Assembly (NCBI GenBank): GCA_964244115.1
Contig: CAXTHM010000050.1
Coordinates: forward strand, 1-29,947
Length of the DNA: 29,947 bases
DNA from: CADCWK01 sp964244115
Lineage (GTDB): Bacteria > Chloroflexota > Chloroflexia > Thermomicrobiales > UBA6265
Reading direction: 5' to 3'
Shown: positions 8,231 to 15,667 of the stretch, piece after piece
How positions within the stretch are numbered: position 1 is the first letter of the stretch
How the letters are laid out: each line of letters opens with the position of its first letter
Notes under the pieces: generated by a model
Told to the model about the DNA's origin: nothing
Database searches by the model: none
What the model saw: only the letters and a program-made list of their open reading frames with translations
Position numbers and translations under genes: made by a program

Positions 8231-9286
8231 ATGTCAGCGACCATGCTGGGAGTCCGGTTGCCGGGCAACCGCGAAGTGACCTTCGACCAGATCCCGCGGC
8301 CGGTGCCCGGCTCGCGTCAGGTCCTGCTCCGGATGCGGGCCTCGTCGATCTGCGGGAGCGACATCCGGGCGATCTACCGCGAGCACGTCGGTGAGGGCGA
8401 CGAGGCCTACCAGAACGTGATCGCCGGGCATGAGCCGGCCGGTGAGGTCGTCGAAGCCGGGCCGGACTGCCGCCGGTTCAAGGTCGGCGACCGGGTGCTC
8501 GTTTATCACATCAGCGGCTGCGGGGTCTGCCCGGACTGCCGGGCCGGCTACATGATCAGTTGCACCTCCCCGAGCCGCTCGGCCTACGGCTGGCAGCGCG
8601 ACGGCGGCCACGCCGAGTACATGCTGGCCGAGGAGAGCACGCTGATCGCCCTCCCGGACGAACTCAGCTTCGTCGACGGCGCGCTGGTCGCCTGCGGCTT
8701 CGGGACGGCCTACGAGGCCCTCCTCAAGGCCGGGGTCTCCGGCCGCGACAACGTCCTCGTGACCGGGATCGGGCCGGTCGGGATGGCGGCCGGGCTGCTG
8801 GCGAAGGCGATGGGCGCCCCGACGGTGATCGGCGTCGACGTCAGCCAGGAGCGGCTCGACTGGGCACTGGAGATCGGCGCGATCGACGTCGCCGTCATGT
8901 CCGGCCCCGGTGCGGTCGCGGAGATTCGCGGCCACACCGGCGGCCAGGGCTGCGAGGTCTCGGTCGATTGCTCCGGCTCCGGCGCGGCGCGGCTCGTCGC
9001 CCTCGGCGCGACCCGCCACCACGGCCGCTGCGTCATGGTCGGCGAGGGCAACCGGATCGAGTTCGACGTCAGCCCGATGCTGATCCACCCGCAGATCACG
9101 CTCATCGGCTCCTGGGTGACCAGCGTCGGCCACATGGAGGAGCTGGTCGAGAAGCTCGTCACCTGGAACCTCAAGCCCGAGATCACGGTCTCCCACCGGT
9201 TCGACCTCGCGCACGCCGCCGACGCCTACCAGGTCGCCGACGGCGGCCAGTCCGGCAAGGTCTGCATCGTCATGGACGGCGACTGA
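8231..9286 (+). CDS. Zinc-dependent medium-chain alcohol/polyol dehydrogenase
   Basis: A 351-residue MDR-family oxidoreductase. Catalytic zinc ligands fit Cys41 (SICGSD), His67 and Glu68 (GHEPAGEV). The structural zinc site is Cys97, Cys100, Cys103 and Cys111 (CGVCPDCRAGYMISC). The Rossmann motif GIGPVGMAAG starts near residue 179. Asp203 after the second strand (VIGVDVS) points to NAD rather than NADP. The closest families are threonine, sorbitol and related polyol dehydrogenases; the true substrate is not visible. AGGAG lies 7 bases before the ATG. It follows the threonine dehydratase gene by 60 bases, so a shared threonine pathway is possible but unproven. Confidence 0.88.
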   Translation: MSATMLGVRLPGNREVTFDQIPRPVPGSRQVLLRMRASSICGSDIRAIYREHVGEGDEAYQNVIAGHEPAGEVVEAGPDCRRFKVGDRVLVYHISGCGVCPDCRAGYMISCTSPSRSAYGWQRDGGHAEYMLAEESTLIALPDELSFVDGALVACGFGTAYEALLKAGVSGRDNVLVTGIGPVGMAAGLLAKAMGAPTVIGVDVSQERLDWALEIGAIDVAVMSGPGAVAEIRGHTGGQGCEVSVDCSGSGAARLVALGATRHHGRCVMVGEGNRIEFDVSPMLIHPQITLIGSWVTSVGHMEELVEKLVTWNLKPEITVSHRFDLAHAADAYQVADGGQSGKVCIVMDGD

Positions 9287-9362
9287 CCCGCGGGAAGCTC
9301 ACGGTAGGGCCTGGCACTGTTGCCAACCCCTGACGACGCTCTCAACTCATCGGGAGGCTCCG

Positions 9363-9428
9363 ATGACACCGGATCAGGGACCGTCCGCGATCGATCGCTG
9401 GACACGACCCGCGGTCACCCAACCGTGA
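9363..9428 (+). CDS. Possible 21-codon short ORF
   Basis: A short frame begins with ATG after GGGAGG at a good distance and ends in TGA at 9426-9428. Its 21 residues (MTPDQGPSAIDRWT and on) resemble nothing I know. It lies 31 bases ahead of the DinB-like gene and could be a leader peptide, a remnant of a gene start, or chance. Confidence 0.2.
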   Translation: MTPDQGPSAIDRWTRPAVTQP

Positions 9429-9459
9429 CGATTCCCTCGCGCCCCCGGAGAAGAGCCAG

Positions 9460-10077
9460 ATGGAGACACCACGCCGCATAGCTCCCCTGCTCAGCCAGTA
9501 CGACTTCGCCCGGACCCGCCTAATGGGACGGATCGCCGGTCCGACGATGGACAGTGGCGATGACGCGATCGTCATAGTCGAACCGTTGACAGACGCCGAA
9601 TACCTCTGGGAACCCGTCCCGAACGCCTGGTCGGTCCGCCGCAAGTCGGACGGACCGGCCCCTTCGGCGCGGGAACTGGTCGGGGCGGGCGACTGGGGCC
9701 GCGATCGTCACCCGGACAGCCCGAGGCCGATGCCGTTCCCGACGATCGCCTGGCGGTTGGCCCACATCAACGAGATGCTGGCCCTCCGAGCCGACCACCT
9801 GATTGGGAGTCACTCACTGACGCGCGCAACCTACCCGGTCCACGGCGACGCGACCAGCGCGATCGCCGCGTACGTCGAAGCGGCCGACGCCTGGCGTGAA
9901 GTCCTCGTCACGGCGACCGAGGCCGACCTCGACGCCATCGGTCGCAGCACCTATCCCTACGGCAGCGACCCGGAGGACCCGCTGATCGAGACGGTCTGGT
10001 GGATGAACCAGGAACTGCTCCATCACGGCGCCGAGATCGCCCTCCTGCGTGATCTCTACCGGGCGATGCACGCCTGA
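9460..10077 (+). CDS. DinB-like four-helix-bundle protein
   Basis: The 205-residue product looks like the DinB/YfiT superfamily of metal-binding four-helix proteins, some of which are thiol-dependent transferases. Typical features are the start with LLSQYDFARTRLM, the segment TIAWRLAHINEML with its histidine, and the C-terminal ELLHHGAEIALLRDLY, where histidines would bind metal. An insert rich in charged residues (about 60-90) lies before the second helix. No substrate can be named. GGAGAAGA lies about 7 bases ahead of the ATG. The stop codon TGA overlaps the left end of the repeat element at 10077, and the gene converges on the solute-binding protein gene. Confidence 0.75.
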   Translation: METPRRIAPLLSQYDFARTRLMGRIAGPTMDSGDDAIVIVEPLTDAEYLWEPVPNAWSVRRKSDGPAPSARELVGAGDWGRDRHPDSPRPMPFPTIAWRLAHINEMLALRADHLIGSHSLTRATYPVHGDATSAIAAYVEAADAWREVLVTATEADLDAIGRSTYPYGSDPEDPLIETVWWMNQELLHHGAEIALLRDLYRAMHA

Positions 10078-10233
10078 TACGGAATTCGGTTGACGAGCCG
10101 TCATTCCCCCGAAGCCGGTGTGTAGCGGAGCAGACCTCTCCCCCGACCTCCGGCTCCGCTCGTCGCTCACCCGGCAAAGGCGGCTTCGGCTCCTCACCGC
10201 CCGGAGAGGGGAGTCTTTACCCGGATTCCGTAT
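10077..10233. repeat. 157-bp MITE-like element with inverted ends
   Basis: The left end, ATACGGAATTCGGTT (10077-10091), matches the reverse complement of the right end (10219-10233) at 13 of 15 bases. Inside lie GCGGAGCAGACC (10125-10136) and a hairpin from about 10135 to 10213. The right arm of that hairpin, CGCCCGGAGAGGGG, is identical to the 14-base end of the 48-bp repeats at 5-52 and 19598-19645. No coding sequence is inside. A second copy seems to begin at 29886. It lies between convergent genes. Confidence 0.55.
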
Positions 10234-10267
10234 GATGTCTCGCTTCCGGATCCTGTGGCAAACGGCA

Positions 10268-10297
10268 AGGCGGCAACCTCCACTGGGGTTGCCGCCT
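10268..10297. terminator. Bidirectional terminator between convergent genes
   Basis: The 11-bp perfect stem AGGCGGCAACC/GGTTGCCGCCT has an eight-base loop. CGTTTCG follows on the plus side, and the minus strand reads CCGTTTGCC after the stem. It sits 39 bases beyond the stop of the minus-strand solute-binding protein gene and also faces the DinB-like gene. Confidence 0.75.
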
Positions 10298-10336
10298 CGT
10301 TTCGAATCGATCTTCATCGGATCGAGAGCCGACGCG

Positions 10337-12169
10337 TTACCGGCCGACGACCACGACGTTCTGGTCGAACAGGATCGGCAGGCGACCCGTCCAGGCGCCC
10401 TGACGGGTCCCCTGGAGCCAGGGCTTCTGGACGTACTGCTGGACCCAGTTCCCGATCGGGATGTAGACCGCGTTCTGGAGGGCGAGCGTCTCGGCCTGCT
10501 GGTAGAGGTCGTTGCGGGCGTCCTGGTCCTGCTCGCGGTCGGCGTCGCCGGTCAGGTCGCTGAACTGCTGGGCAGCGGCGCCGGGCGTGTCGTCGCCGTC
10601 GTCCTCGAGGTCCGGGTTCCAGTTGAAGAAGCCGCTCATGTACGGGGATTCCGGCCGGAGGGCGTAGCTGAGCAGGTACGGCGTGTCCCCGATCGACGAC
10701 CAGTCGGTGATCGCGATCTGGAAGCCGTTGGTGTCCTCGCGCTGGAGCTCGATCTGGGCGGCGGTCAGCGTCGTGTCGTGGGTGATCGCGACGCCGAGCG
10801 TCTCCTGGTAGGTCGCCAGGAAGGCGGCGGTCCGGGCGATCTCCTCGGGGGTATCGTCGACGCTCTGATAGAGGATGATCTCCGCCAGACCGGCCCCACC
10901 CTCGAAGCCGGCATCGGCCAGGGCCGAGGCGGCGTCATCGGCGTTGAACTCGATCCCGCCCGGCGCCTCGTAGCCCGCTACCTGGCCGGTGACCGGTGGC
11001 GTGAAGGCCGTGGTCGGGGTGTAGGTCCCGAGGGCGATCTCGGTCGCGTAGCGCTCACGGTCGGTGGCGAGGGCGAAGGCGCGCCGGACGCCGACCGAAT
11101 TGAACGGCTCCTGGTTGAAGTCCATCGCCAGCGATCGGGTCGTGCCGGAGAACTCGACGGTCTTGAGGTCGGCGCTGAGCGCCTCGTCAGCCCTGACGGC
11201 CTCGATCAGCGAGATCGTGACGTCGGCCGAGATGGCGTCCTCGTTCGTGTATAGGTCGAGGGCGGCCTGCCCGGCGTCCGCGCCCGAGGTCGTCCGCCAG
11301 GTGAGTTTCGTCAGCGACGGGGAGGTGCCGCCGTAGTACTCGGTGTTCGGCTCCATGACGAGGTCGCCGCCCGGCTCGAAGGAGGTCACCTGCCACGGCC
11401 CCGTGCCGGCGCCGTTGAGATAGAAGTCGTCCGGATTGGATTCGACGACCGACGGGTCGACGACCGCGTAGACGAACGAGGCGGCGTAGGACGGGAAGAA
11501 GGTGAAGCCGTCCGAGAGCGTCACTTCCAGGGTCTGGTCGTCGACGGCCTCGATGCCGATATCCTCGCTCTTCCGGCTGGTGTAGTCATCATAGCCATCG
11601 ATGATCGACATGAACTCGGCCATCGGCGAGAGCGCGTCCGGGTTGAGGGCCCGCTTCCAGGACGTGACGAAGTCGTCGGCGACGACGGTGTTGCCGTTGG
11701 CGTAGCGGGCGTCGGAGCGGATCCGGAAGGTATAGGTCCGGCCGTCGTCGCTGACCTCATAGGACTCGGCGAGGTCGTACTCGATCGCACCGGTTTCCGT
11801 GTAGCGCAGGAGCCCGCCGAAGACGTTCGGCAGCAGCAGCCAGAAGGGGCCCCAGTTGACGGCCTGCTGCGGGTCGAGCACGATCGGCTCACCGTAAGGG
11901 TCGAACGGGATCAGCAGTTCCTGGTCGGTCTGCGGGTCGCCGTCCTGGGCGCGGCCGGCAACGCCGCCCGGAGCGGCGGAAGCGGACTGGACGCCGGAGC
12001 GGGCGGTCGCGACGGCGCCGGCGGCGAGGGCCGACATCCGGGCCAGGTCGCGGCGGGACAGCGTGGCGCCGGCCGTCGAACGCAGGGTCGTGACGAGCCG
12101 ATCGAGCTGACCACGCTCCGACATGTCCCGATCGGTCCGGTTGTCGGTGCCGTTGGAATCACTGGACAT
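10337..12169 (-). CDS. ABC transporter solute-binding protein, family 5, Tat-exported
   Basis: A 610-residue extracytoplasmic solute receptor of the SBP_bac_5 (oligopeptide/dipeptide) type. The N-terminus has a long polar lead, then the twin-arginine motif LSRRDLARM (Arg39-Arg40), a hydrophobic stretch (about 44-56) and an Ala-x-Ala site near 63-65. This predicts folded export by the Tat route. The mature part carries family hallmarks: VNWGPFWLLLPNVFGGLLRY, YTFRIRSDARYANG with ADDFVTSWKRALNP, and GTGPWQVTSFEPGGDLVMEP. The ATG at 12169 follows GGAGG about 9 bases upstream; the open frame reaches 18 codons further without a better site. No matching permease or ATPase of the Opp/Dpp class is in the window. 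The ABC genes upstream are of another class and are separated by 247 bases, so the partner is elsewhere or lies outside the window. Confidence 0.9.
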   Translation of the reverse strand: MSSDSNGTDNRTDRDMSERGQLDRLVTTLRSTAGATLSRRDLARMSALAAGAVATARSGVQSASAAPGGVAGRAQDGDPQTDQELLIPFDPYGEPIVLDPQQAVNWGPFWLLLPNVFGGLLRYTETGAIEYDLAESYEVSDDGRTYTFRIRSDARYANGNTVVADDFVTSWKRALNPDALSPMAEFMSIIDGYDDYTSRKSEDIGIEAVDDQTLEVTLSDGFTFFPSYAASFVYAVVDPSVVESNPDDFYLNGAGTGPWQVTSFEPGGDLVMEPNTEYYGGTSPSLTKLTWRTTSGADAGQAALDLYTNEDAISADVTISLIEAVRADEALSADLKTVEFSGTTRSLAMDFNQEPFNSVGVRRAFALATDRERYATEIALGTYTPTTAFTPPVTGQVAGYEAPGGIEFNADDAASALADAGFEGGAGLAEIILYQSVDDTPEEIARTAAFLATYQETLGVAITHDTTLTAAQIELQREDTNGFQIAITDWSSIGDTPYLLSYALRPESPYMSGFFNWNPDLEDDGDDTPGAAAQQFSDLTGDADREQDQDARNDLYQQAETLALQNAVYIPIGNWVQQYVQKPWLQGTRQGAWTGRLPILFDQNVVVVGR

Positions 12170-12416
12170 TCGCTGGGTCCTCCGTGGCTCGGTTCGGCCC
12201 GAGCGAGAGCATGAGGTTCGCACAGATTCGAGCGTCAGATGGGGCGGCCCGGTATCGTGAACAGGCCGCGGGACCGGTTGACGACCGAAGCGCCCCTACG
12301 CTACCACGCAGCGAGCAGCCGGGCCAACGGACCCTGTTGCCGGGGTGACGGCAGGCCCCCGTTCCCTCATCTGTTACGCATGGCGGCGCGGTTTGGTTCC
12401 GTGGCGATCGCCCCGG

Positions 12417-13226
12417 TCAGGACGGCAGATCACGCCGGTCGAACGCGATCGCGCCGAGGGTGAACCCGGCCAGGCCGATCGAACCGAGCACGACGAGGTT
12501 ACGGACGGTGTAGTCGGACTGGACCAGCGTCGTCGTCGGGGCGAAGTAGTTGAAGACGCTCAGCGGGGTGAACCGGTCCAGCGCCGACCAGAGGGTCGCG
12601 AAGTAGTCGACGAAGTAGCTGATCACCAACCAGCTGATCGACCAGCCGACGACCTGCCCGCCGCGCTGGCCGAGTGCGGAGAGGAGCAGGGTGACGCCGC
12701 CGACCGACCAGAGCAGCGCGAACATTGCGGTCGCGGTCGGGATCAGCGCCCCCCGATCGATCGCCTGGTCGGTCTCGATCAGGTTGAGCCCGACGAGGAT
12801 GCCGAGCGGACCGACGGCGGCGAATGCCGCCGCCAGCACGATCGCCCCGACGACGCGGGCGCCGTAGACCGACAGCCGGGAGACGGAGCGGCTCAGGGCG
12901 AGCTGGATCGAGCCGCGCTCGATCTCGCCGGCCAGCCCGGAGGTGAACGAGATGATCCCCGCGCAGATCATCAGCAGGAAGACCGGGCTGGTGAAGCCGA
13001 CCGACAGGTAGCCCTGGATGCCCTGCCCGATGATCAGGTCCGGGCTGGAGCGCGTCAGCGCCTGGATCGCGGGCGGCAACGCGGCGAGGACCGGGTCGAG
13101 CTGCTCGGTGCCGACGTCCTCCGCGACGGGCGGGACGATCAGCTCGAAGATGAACAGCCCGATCAGGAGGGCGATCGAGCCGAAGACGCCCTGTCTGATC
13201 GAGCGCAGCGTCAGCATCCAGACCAT
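12417..13226 (-). CDS. ABC-2 type transporter permease
   Basis: The 269-residue protein has about six hydrophobic segments (roughly 16-34, 80-98, 122-148, 164-186, 194-214 and 242-260) and the segment SGLAGEIERGSIQLALSRSV, typical of ABC-2 permeases near the coupling helix. It pairs with the ATPase gene directly upstream: the ATPase stop and this start overlap as TGATG, so translation is coupled. TTG at 13229 is an alternative start one codon earlier. A role in exporting a polysaccharide or lipid-linked product is inferred from the sugar transferase and Wzz-like genes in the same operon. ABC-2 exporters of drugs or antibiotics look the same, so the substrate is open. Confidence 0.87.
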   Translation of the reverse strand: MVWMLTLRSIRQGVFGSIALLIGLFIFELIVPPVAEDVGTEQLDPVLAALPPAIQALTRSSPDLIIGQGIQGYLSVGFTSPVFLLMICAGIISFTSGLAGEIERGSIQLALSRSVSRLSVYGARVVGAIVLAAAFAAVGPLGILVGLNLIETDQAIDRGALIPTATAMFALLWSVGGVTLLLSALGQRGGQVVGWSISWLVISYFVDYFATLWSALDRFTPLSVFNYFAPTTTLVQSDYTVRNLVVLGSIGLAGFTLGAIAFDRRDLPS

Positions 13227-14200
13227 CAATGTCGCGTCTCCCCGGTCGGATCGGTGTCCGGCGATGCCGACCGATCGGCGCCGTAGTAGCCGAAGAAGAC
13301 CTCTTCGAGACTGGGTGGCGCGAGGACCAGGTCGTCCACCGGCTGCCCGACGAGGAACGCGAGCAACGGCTGCAGGTCACCCTCGACCGCGACCCGGACG
13401 CGGTCGCCCGGCCGGTCGACCAGACGGACGCCGGGCACCCCGAGCAGCGCCGCCGGTTCCTCCCCGATGAACCGGATCTCGGCGAGACGCATCCGCCGCC
13501 GGACGAGATCCTCGACCCGCTCATCGGCGACGAGCCGGCCGTCTCGGACGATCGCGACCCGCTCGCAGACCCGCTCGATCTCGGCCAGGTCGTGCGACGA
13601 CATCAGGATCGTGCGCCCGGCGGCGACGCGCTCCCGGAGCAGTTCCTCGAAGTTCCGCTGGACGAGCGGGTCGAGGCCGTCGGTGGGTTCATCGAGTATC
13701 AGGACATCCGGGTCCGTCTGGAAGGCGGCGGTCAGGGCGAGCTTCTGCTTCATGCCCTTGGAGAAGGTTCCCAGGCGGCGGGAGAGCGTGCGGCGGTCCA
13801 GTTCCAGCGCGTCGAGGAACCGGTCCCGCAGCACCGGCCGCACCCGGCTCAGCCCGGCCGTGTAGTCGAGCTGGGCGGTGCCGCTCATATCCAGGTAGAG
13901 CGCGTCGGGCGGGACGAGGTAGCCCAGCCGGGACCGGGCGGCCAGCCCATCGGACCACGAGTCGTGGCCATGGATGGACGTCGAACCAGAGGACGGCCGG
14001 ATGAACCCGAGCAGGGCCCGGATCGTCGTCGTCTTGCCGGCGCCGTTCGGCCCGAGGAAGCCGTAGATCATCCCCTCGGGCACGGCCAGATTCAGGGCAT
14101 CGACGGCAACGGACGAGCCGAAGCGCTTGCCGAAGGACCGCACCGAGATCACGGCCGCGTCCGCTGGAACTCCCACCTCGACCCTCCGCCGTTCAGTCAT
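13226..14200 (-). CDS. ABC-2 type transporter ATP-binding protein
   Basis: The 324-residue ATPase has a complete nucleotide-binding domain: Walker A GPNGAGKTT (50-58), signature FSKGMKQK (146-153), Walker B LILDEP (167-172) and the switch histidine His203 in SSHDLAEI. Residues about 225-324 form an extra C-terminal domain ending in the family-typical APPSLEEVFFGYYG. It drives export through the permease that follows. The start is uncertain between ATG 14200 and ATG 14206, since GAGG sits directly before the former. Either way it overlaps the end of the Wzz-like gene (stop at 14193), so the three genes are translationally coupled. The open frame to 14380 is an extension inside the upstream gene and was not used. 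Confidence 0.9.
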   Translation of the reverse strand: MTERRRVEVGVPADAAVISVRSFGKRFGSSVAVDALNLAVPEGMIYGFLGPNGAGKTTTIRALLGFIRPSSGSTSIHGHDSWSDGLAARSRLGYLVPPDALYLDMSGTAQLDYTAGLSRVRPVLRDRFLDALELDRRTLSRRLGTFSKGMKQKLALTAAFQTDPDVLILDEPTDGLDPLVQRNFEELLRERVAAGRTILMSSHDLAEIERVCERVAIVRDGRLVADERVEDLVRRRMRLAEIRFIGEEPAALLGVPGVRLVDRPGDRVRVAVEGDLQPLLAFLVGQPVDDLVLAPPSLEEVFFGYYGADRSASPDTDPTGETRH

Positions 14201-15551
14201 CCTCATCGGCCGGGATGAGCACCGTGCCGATGACCGCCCCGCCGGCGGCCTGGAAGGCGGCGCGGGCCTGGACCAGTGCCGACCCGCTCGTCCGGCCCGC
14301 CCGGACGAGGAAGACCGCCCCATCGACGTGCCGGGCGAGCGCCAGCGCGTCGGCCGAGACGGCAATGGGCCGGACGGCAATCAGGGTGACATCGTACGCG
14401 GTTCGCGCGTCGGACAGCGCCCGGTCCCACCGCGGTCCGCGCATCACGTCACGTCGTCCTCCGGATCCGACCGGAATCCGGAGGACCTGGATCGACCCTG
14501 CATCGTTCGGAACCGGCAGCGGCGCGGGCGTCTCGTGCGCTCCCCCCAACCACTGCGCGAATGCGGAGGGTGCCTCCGGCTGGGCCGAGCCCGTCAGGCA
14601 GTCGATCACCAGGCAGCGCTCACCGGCCGCTGCGCAGACGGTTCCCAGCCGTTGGCCGATGGCCGGGACCGCTCGGTCGTCGCGATCGACCCCGGCAAGG
14701 ATCAGCACCTGCCCACCGGTGCCGCCACGATCGGTGGGACCCGGCCCGGTCGCCTCCAGGGTCGCCCGCAGTGCCCGGACCGGTTCGTCGCCGTCCAGGA
14801 GCGGTGCGGGCGATGAGGCGTCCGCACGGTCTTCGACGAGCGACGAGGACAGGGATCGGCGCCGGTGACGCCAACGGCCCCTGGCGGCGCCGGCGACCGG
14901 CAGGAGATCCCCCAGGACCGGGACCGGCAGGACCATCGCGAGGTCCGAACGCGAGTGAATCCGCTGGTCGAACGCCGCCGCGAGCGCGGCCAGCCCGCAG
15001 CCGATCACGAGCGCGACCAGCGTCTGGATGATGATCGCGACACTCCCGGTCGCCGGGCTGTCGCGACTGAGCGTCGGTGTCTCGATGATCCGGACGGTGG
15101 CCGGGGCGCCGCCCTCCGGGATCAGGTAGTAGTTGATCTCCCGCTCGAAGATGCTCTGCACGGCCGTCGCGAGAGCCAGCGCCTCCTGTTCGGAGTCACG
15201 GGTCGCTCGAACCGTCACGTTCCGGCTGTAGTAGTCGGCGGAGAGGGATGCCTGGATCTCGGCGGTCGAGAGCGCGTACTGGGGCGCTGATGCCTGTAAC
15301 TCGGTACTGACGTTGTTGGCGAACGCGGGGCTCTTCACGAGTTGCGGCACGTCGTCGAGCACCATCAACTCCGGCCGCTCGGCGTTGCCGGTCTCCTGCG
15401 TGTCGCCGGGGATCAGGACCGTCGCCCGCATCGACGCGACGTACGGGCTGGTGGACAGCAGGACGAGCGAGATGGCGAGGACGAGGGCCGGCATCCCGAG
15501 GACCAGCCACCAGCGGCGCAGCAGTATCGTGACGATCCGCTGCAAGTCCAT
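14193..15551 (-). CDS. Wzz-like polysaccharide co-polymerase with degenerate BY-kinase domain
   Basis: The 452-residue protein starts with a Wzz-type chain-length domain. It has transmembrane segment 1 at about 15-33, a periplasmic part, and transmembrane segment 2 at about 169-192, preceded by a proline/threonine stretch (IIETPTLSRDSPATGS). The C-terminal part (about 255-445) has the layout of a bacterial tyrosine kinase: EPVRALRATLE, then a strand LILAGV, then CLVIDC. The Walker A lysine and its GK[ST] are absent, replaced by AGVDRDDRAVPA (286-297). The tyrosine-rich tail is also missing and ends in acidic residues. So it probably controls chain length without kinase activity. GAGGAG lies about 9 bases before the ATG. 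It follows the sugar transferase gene by 116 bases and overlaps the ATPase gene. Confidence 0.85.
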   Translation of the reverse strand: MDLQRIVTILLRRWWLVLGMPALVLAISLVLLSTSPYVASMRATVLIPGDTQETGNAERPELMVLDDVPQLVKSPAFANNVSTELQASAPQYALSTAEIQASLSADYYSRNVTVRATRDSEQEALALATAVQSIFEREINYYLIPEGGAPATVRIIETPTLSRDSPATGSVAIIIQTLVALVIGCGLAALAAAFDQRIHSRSDLAMVLPVPVLGDLLPVAGAARGRWRHRRRSLSSSLVEDRADASSPAPLLDGDEPVRALRATLEATGPGPTDRGGTGGQVLILAGVDRDDRAVPAIGQRLGTVCAAAGERCLVIDCLTGSAQPEAPSAFAQWLGGAHETPAPLPVPNDAGSIQVLRIPVGSGGRRDVMRGPRWDRALSDARTAYDVTLIAVRPIAVSADALALARHVDGAVFLVRAGRTSGSALVQARAAFQAAGGAVIGTVLIPADEDD

Positions 15552-15667
15552 GCGGCACTGCTCCTCGACGGGTACGGCCCCGGCGTGGGGCAGGGATGGG
15601 TGCTTCGACGAGGGAGCCTACCAAAGAAGCATCCCTGAGCGCAGGGGACGACCGGTCCGTGGCGCGG

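Noticed and set aside
10118..11254. A 378-codon plus-strand open frame opposite the solute-binding protein gene
   Set aside because: It is a shadow of the Tat-exported binding protein and starts inside the repeat element.
15592..15636. An imperfect inverted repeat (AGGGAT...GCTTC / GAAGCATCCCT) in the gap between the sugar transferase and Wzz-like genes
   Set aside because: It has a three-base bulge, a long loop and no T-run; it is too weak to call a terminator.
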